Part shown: in pieces, positions 4,539 through 6,159 of the stretch
Position numbering within the stretch: the stretch's first letter is position 1
How the letters are laid out: every line of letters starts with the position of its first letter
Origin: CAYMRB01 sp964392615
GTDB taxonomy: Bacteria > Planctomycetota > UBA8108
Direction of reading: 5' to 3'
Length of the DNA: 6,159 nt
Assembly (NCBI GenBank): GCA_964392615.1
Contig: CAYMRB010000533.1
Location: forward strand, 1 to 6,159
Position numbers and translations under genes: made by a program
Notes under the pieces: generated by a model
Databases searched by the model: none
Seen by the model: the letters and a program-made list of their open reading frames with translations, nothing else
Told to the model about the DNA's origin: nothing

Positions 4539-6020
4539 ATGGCTCGCGAACGGACAGGAACGCGATCGACCGTCAAGGCTGCGAGCGCATGGCTCGCGAT
4601 CGTCGCGGGCGGCATTCTCGGTGCGTCCTGCTCGGTCGTCGAGTACGCCGAGGACCGCGCGCTCGACGCGACGGACCTCATCGACTTCCAGCACCCGACC
4701 TTCGAGAACGAGTGGTACGCGGACAATATGGGCATCGGCGTCCGCACGAGTCTGACGCACTTCTTCAACCCGACGTTCGGCGGCGGCGGCTATCACCTCC
4801 GCGAGACGTTCGGTCGCATCCCCAATCGCGCGCACTACGCCGTCGCGGGCGGGATATGCTTCAGCTACCACCAATACGGATCGTGGAACGACGGCGAGTT
4901 CGACTTCGAGCCGTTCGGCATCCCCTCGCGCTCTTCGGCGCTGCGCGGAGCGTGGCCCGACATGCCGCAGCGTTTCCGCGTCGGCGCGTCGGTCTACCTG
5001 CCGCTCATCGCGGGTGGGGTGTACCTCAACCCATGGGAGATCTGGGACTTCGTCGCGGGCCTGGCGGGCTTCGATCCGTCGGGCGACGACCATCTGACGT
5101 GGAGCGGTGCGATCGACGAGCCTTCCGCTGACGAGCTCCACGCCGAGTGGCGCGCCAAGGCTGCCGAGCTCGCCGCGTCGAGGCCCGTTCCCGGATTCGA
5201 GCTCGTGCGCGACACCAACGAGCAGGGCTACCCGGAGTACCGCCACGAGGCGACCGGCGCGACGTTCGTGCTCATTCCCGGCGGGACGTACTGGATGGGC
5301 CACCGCGATGCGCATCACGGTCCGTCGAGCGCGTTGCCCGCGCACATCGTCCGTCTCGATCCATTCTTGATCGCAAAGCACGAGGTCGACCAGGCCGCGT
5401 GGACGCGAGTGATGGGCGGAGAGCCGCCGTCGACGTACAAGGGAGATCGGCTGCCCGTCGCGGGCGTCTCCTGGAAGCAGGCCGGCGAGTTCTGCCGCCG
5501 CGCGGGCCTGCTGCTGCCGACGGAGGCGCAGTGGGAGCTCGCGTGCCGCGCGGGCACGTCGACCGACTACGCGCTCGGCGACGAGCTGACGCAGAAGATA
5601 GCGCGGACGTCGAACATGAACGACTTCTCCGACTTCCTGAACGCGATCCCGCCGGGCACGCTGGCGCGTGTCCACGGCTTCGAGTTCGTCGCGAACAACA
5701 CCGTGCCGGTCGACACGTTCCCGCCGAACGGCTTCGGGCTCCACCACGTGCACGGCAACGTCTGGGAGTGGTGCCGCGACGAGTACCGCCGGGACTTCTA
5801 CCGCCAGCCCGAAGCGCAGGAGGCGAACCCGGTGTGCCGCGACGGCAAGAAGCGCGAGGACAGCGACGAGAAGCTACACGCCGTGCGCGGCGGTGGCGCG
5901 GCGAGCGCCGAGTGGGAGTGCGAGTCGGCGAAGCGGGACTACGGCGAGAAGAAGAGCGGCGACGACGTGATCGACTACACGGGCCTGCGGCCGGTGTTCG
6001 AGCTGGAGCCGAGCGAGTGA
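4539..6020 (+). CDS. Putative lipoprotein with unknown N-terminal domain and SUMF1/FGE-like domain
   Basis: A 493-residue protein. A basic start and hydrophobic stretch (14-28) lead to LGASC with Cys31, an imperfect lipobox, so membrane-anchored export is likely but not certain. Residues 32-185 form an aromatic- and Gly-rich region that I do not recognise. Residues 229-490 are a SUMF1 (formylglycine-generating enzyme-like) domain: ATFVLIPGGTYWMG (241-254), KHEVDQAAW (280-288), LPVAGVSWKQAGEFCRRAG (305-323), LLPTEAQWELACRAG (325-339), HGNVWEWCRDEY (405-416) and VRGGG (449-453). True FGEs carry a CxxxxC catalytic pair after RGGS; here position 456 is Ser and only Cys461 is present, so the canonical oxidase seems absent. 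A binding or structural role, or a divergent nonheme-iron-type activity, is possible. ATG 4539 has a good ribosome binding site. The stop overlaps the next start in TGATG. Confidence 0.85.
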   Translation: MARERTGTRSTVKAASAWLAIVAGGILGASCSVVEYAEDRALDATDLIDFQHPTFENEWYADNMGIGVRTSLTHFFNPTFGGGGYHLRETFGRIPNRAHYAVAGGICFSYHQYGSWNDGEFDFEPFGIPSRSSALRGAWPDMPQRFRVGASVYLPLIAGGVYLNPWEIWDFVAGLAGFDPSGDDHLTWSGAIDEPSADELHAEWRAKAAELAASRPVPGFELVRDTNEQGYPEYRHEATGATFVLIPGGTYWMGHRDAHHGPSSALPAHIVRLDPFLIAKHEVDQAAWTRVMGGEPPSTYKGDRLPVAGVSWKQAGEFCRRAGLLLPTEAQWELACRAGTSTDYALGDELTQKIARTSNMNDFSDFLNAIPPGTLARVHGFEFVANNTVPVDTFPPNGFGLHHVHGNVWEWCRDEYRRDFYRQPEAQEANPVCRDGKKREDSDEKLHAVRGGGAASAEWECESAKRDYGEKKSGDDVIDYTGLRPVFELEPSE

Positions 6021-6159
6021 TGGCGGACACGGACGACACGATCGACGATCCGTATCAGACGCCCGAGACGCATGGCTACCGCGCGCCCGAAGATGTAGAA
6101 GCTACGACCTCACCGCACGACGACGTGGTACGGCGACGCCTCGTCCAACGTCACCGCCA
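6020..6159 (+). CDS. Start of an unidentified gene, cut by the window edge
   Basis: The ATG at 6020-6022 shares its A with the TGA of the lipoprotein gene, and the frame stays open for 46 codons to the end of the window. The visible peptide begins MADTDDTIDDPYQTPETHG and is acidic for about 35 residues, then turns strongly basic (VVRRRLVQRHR). An acidic, disordered tail followed by an Arg cluster could be the cytoplasmic lead-in to a membrane helix, but none is visible. No family is recognised. Support rests on the TGATG coupling junction and the open frame; 46 open codons alone are weak evidence at this GC content. Confidence 0.55.
   Translation, partial: MADTDDTIDDPYQTPETHGYRAPEDVEATTSPHDDVVRRRLVQRHR

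Noticed and set aside
4359..5753. A 464-codon minus-strand frame antisense to the SUMF1-type lipoprotein gene.
   Set aside because: Its composition is Arg/Ala/Val-rich without any motif, while the opposite strand has clear SUMF1 motifs, a ribosome site and operon-like junctions.

Overview
The window is very GC-rich and tightly packed with genes. It looks like chromosomal DNA from a planctomycete or a close relative. The main evidence is the gene at 1992-3518. It joins a planctomycete-style cytochrome c domain (CVSCH, distal MPP) to 24-residue TDAGL-type leucine-rich repeats and a C-terminal jelly-roll-like domain. A SUMF1-type lipoprotein and a planctomycete-like nucleoside hydrolase support this. 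The assignment is inferred from domain style, because no 16S or other marker gene is present.

Layout. (1) 2-895 (+) is the 3' part of a nucleoside hydrolase-like gene whose start lies outside the window. Its stop overlaps, in a GTGA junction, the GTG start of (2) 892-1911 (+), a cysteine-free, zinc-independent MDR oxidoreductase, so the two are probably translationally coupled. (3) An 80-bp gap between convergent genes (1912-1991) holds a long imperfect hairpin and a 12-bp palindrome, and is the likely transcription boundary. (4) 1992-3518 (-) encodes the exported cytochrome c/LRR/Lys-rich linker/jelly-roll protein. (5) 3519-3702 is a divergent intergenic region with a perfect 14-bp palindrome, a second small hairpin and weak promoter-like elements. 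(6) 3703-4455 (+) is a membrane-anchored YdcF/ElyC-type DUF218 protein. (7) A perfect (GGGAA)6GGG tract begins on the last base of its stop codon. (8) 4539-6020 (+) is a putative lipoprotein with an unrecognised N-terminal domain and a C-terminal SUMF1/FGE-like domain that lacks the catalytic cysteine pair. (9) At 6020 a TGATG overlap starts another gene, which runs off the window.

The genes fall into three transcription blocks: 2-1911 (+), 1992-3518 (-) and 3703-6159 (+). The last two are dominated by cell-envelope proteins. Apart from the GTGA and TGATG couplings, the sequence gives little evidence for a shared pathway. There is no RNA gene, CRISPR array, insertion sequence, integrase or phage gene, and no stretch over 300 bp without a gene. 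I see no clear sign of an undescribed multi-gene system. The most interesting items are the G-quadruplex-type tract, the mosaic cytochrome/LRR protein with its expanding Lys-rich linker, and the SUMF1 lipoprotein with an unknown front half.
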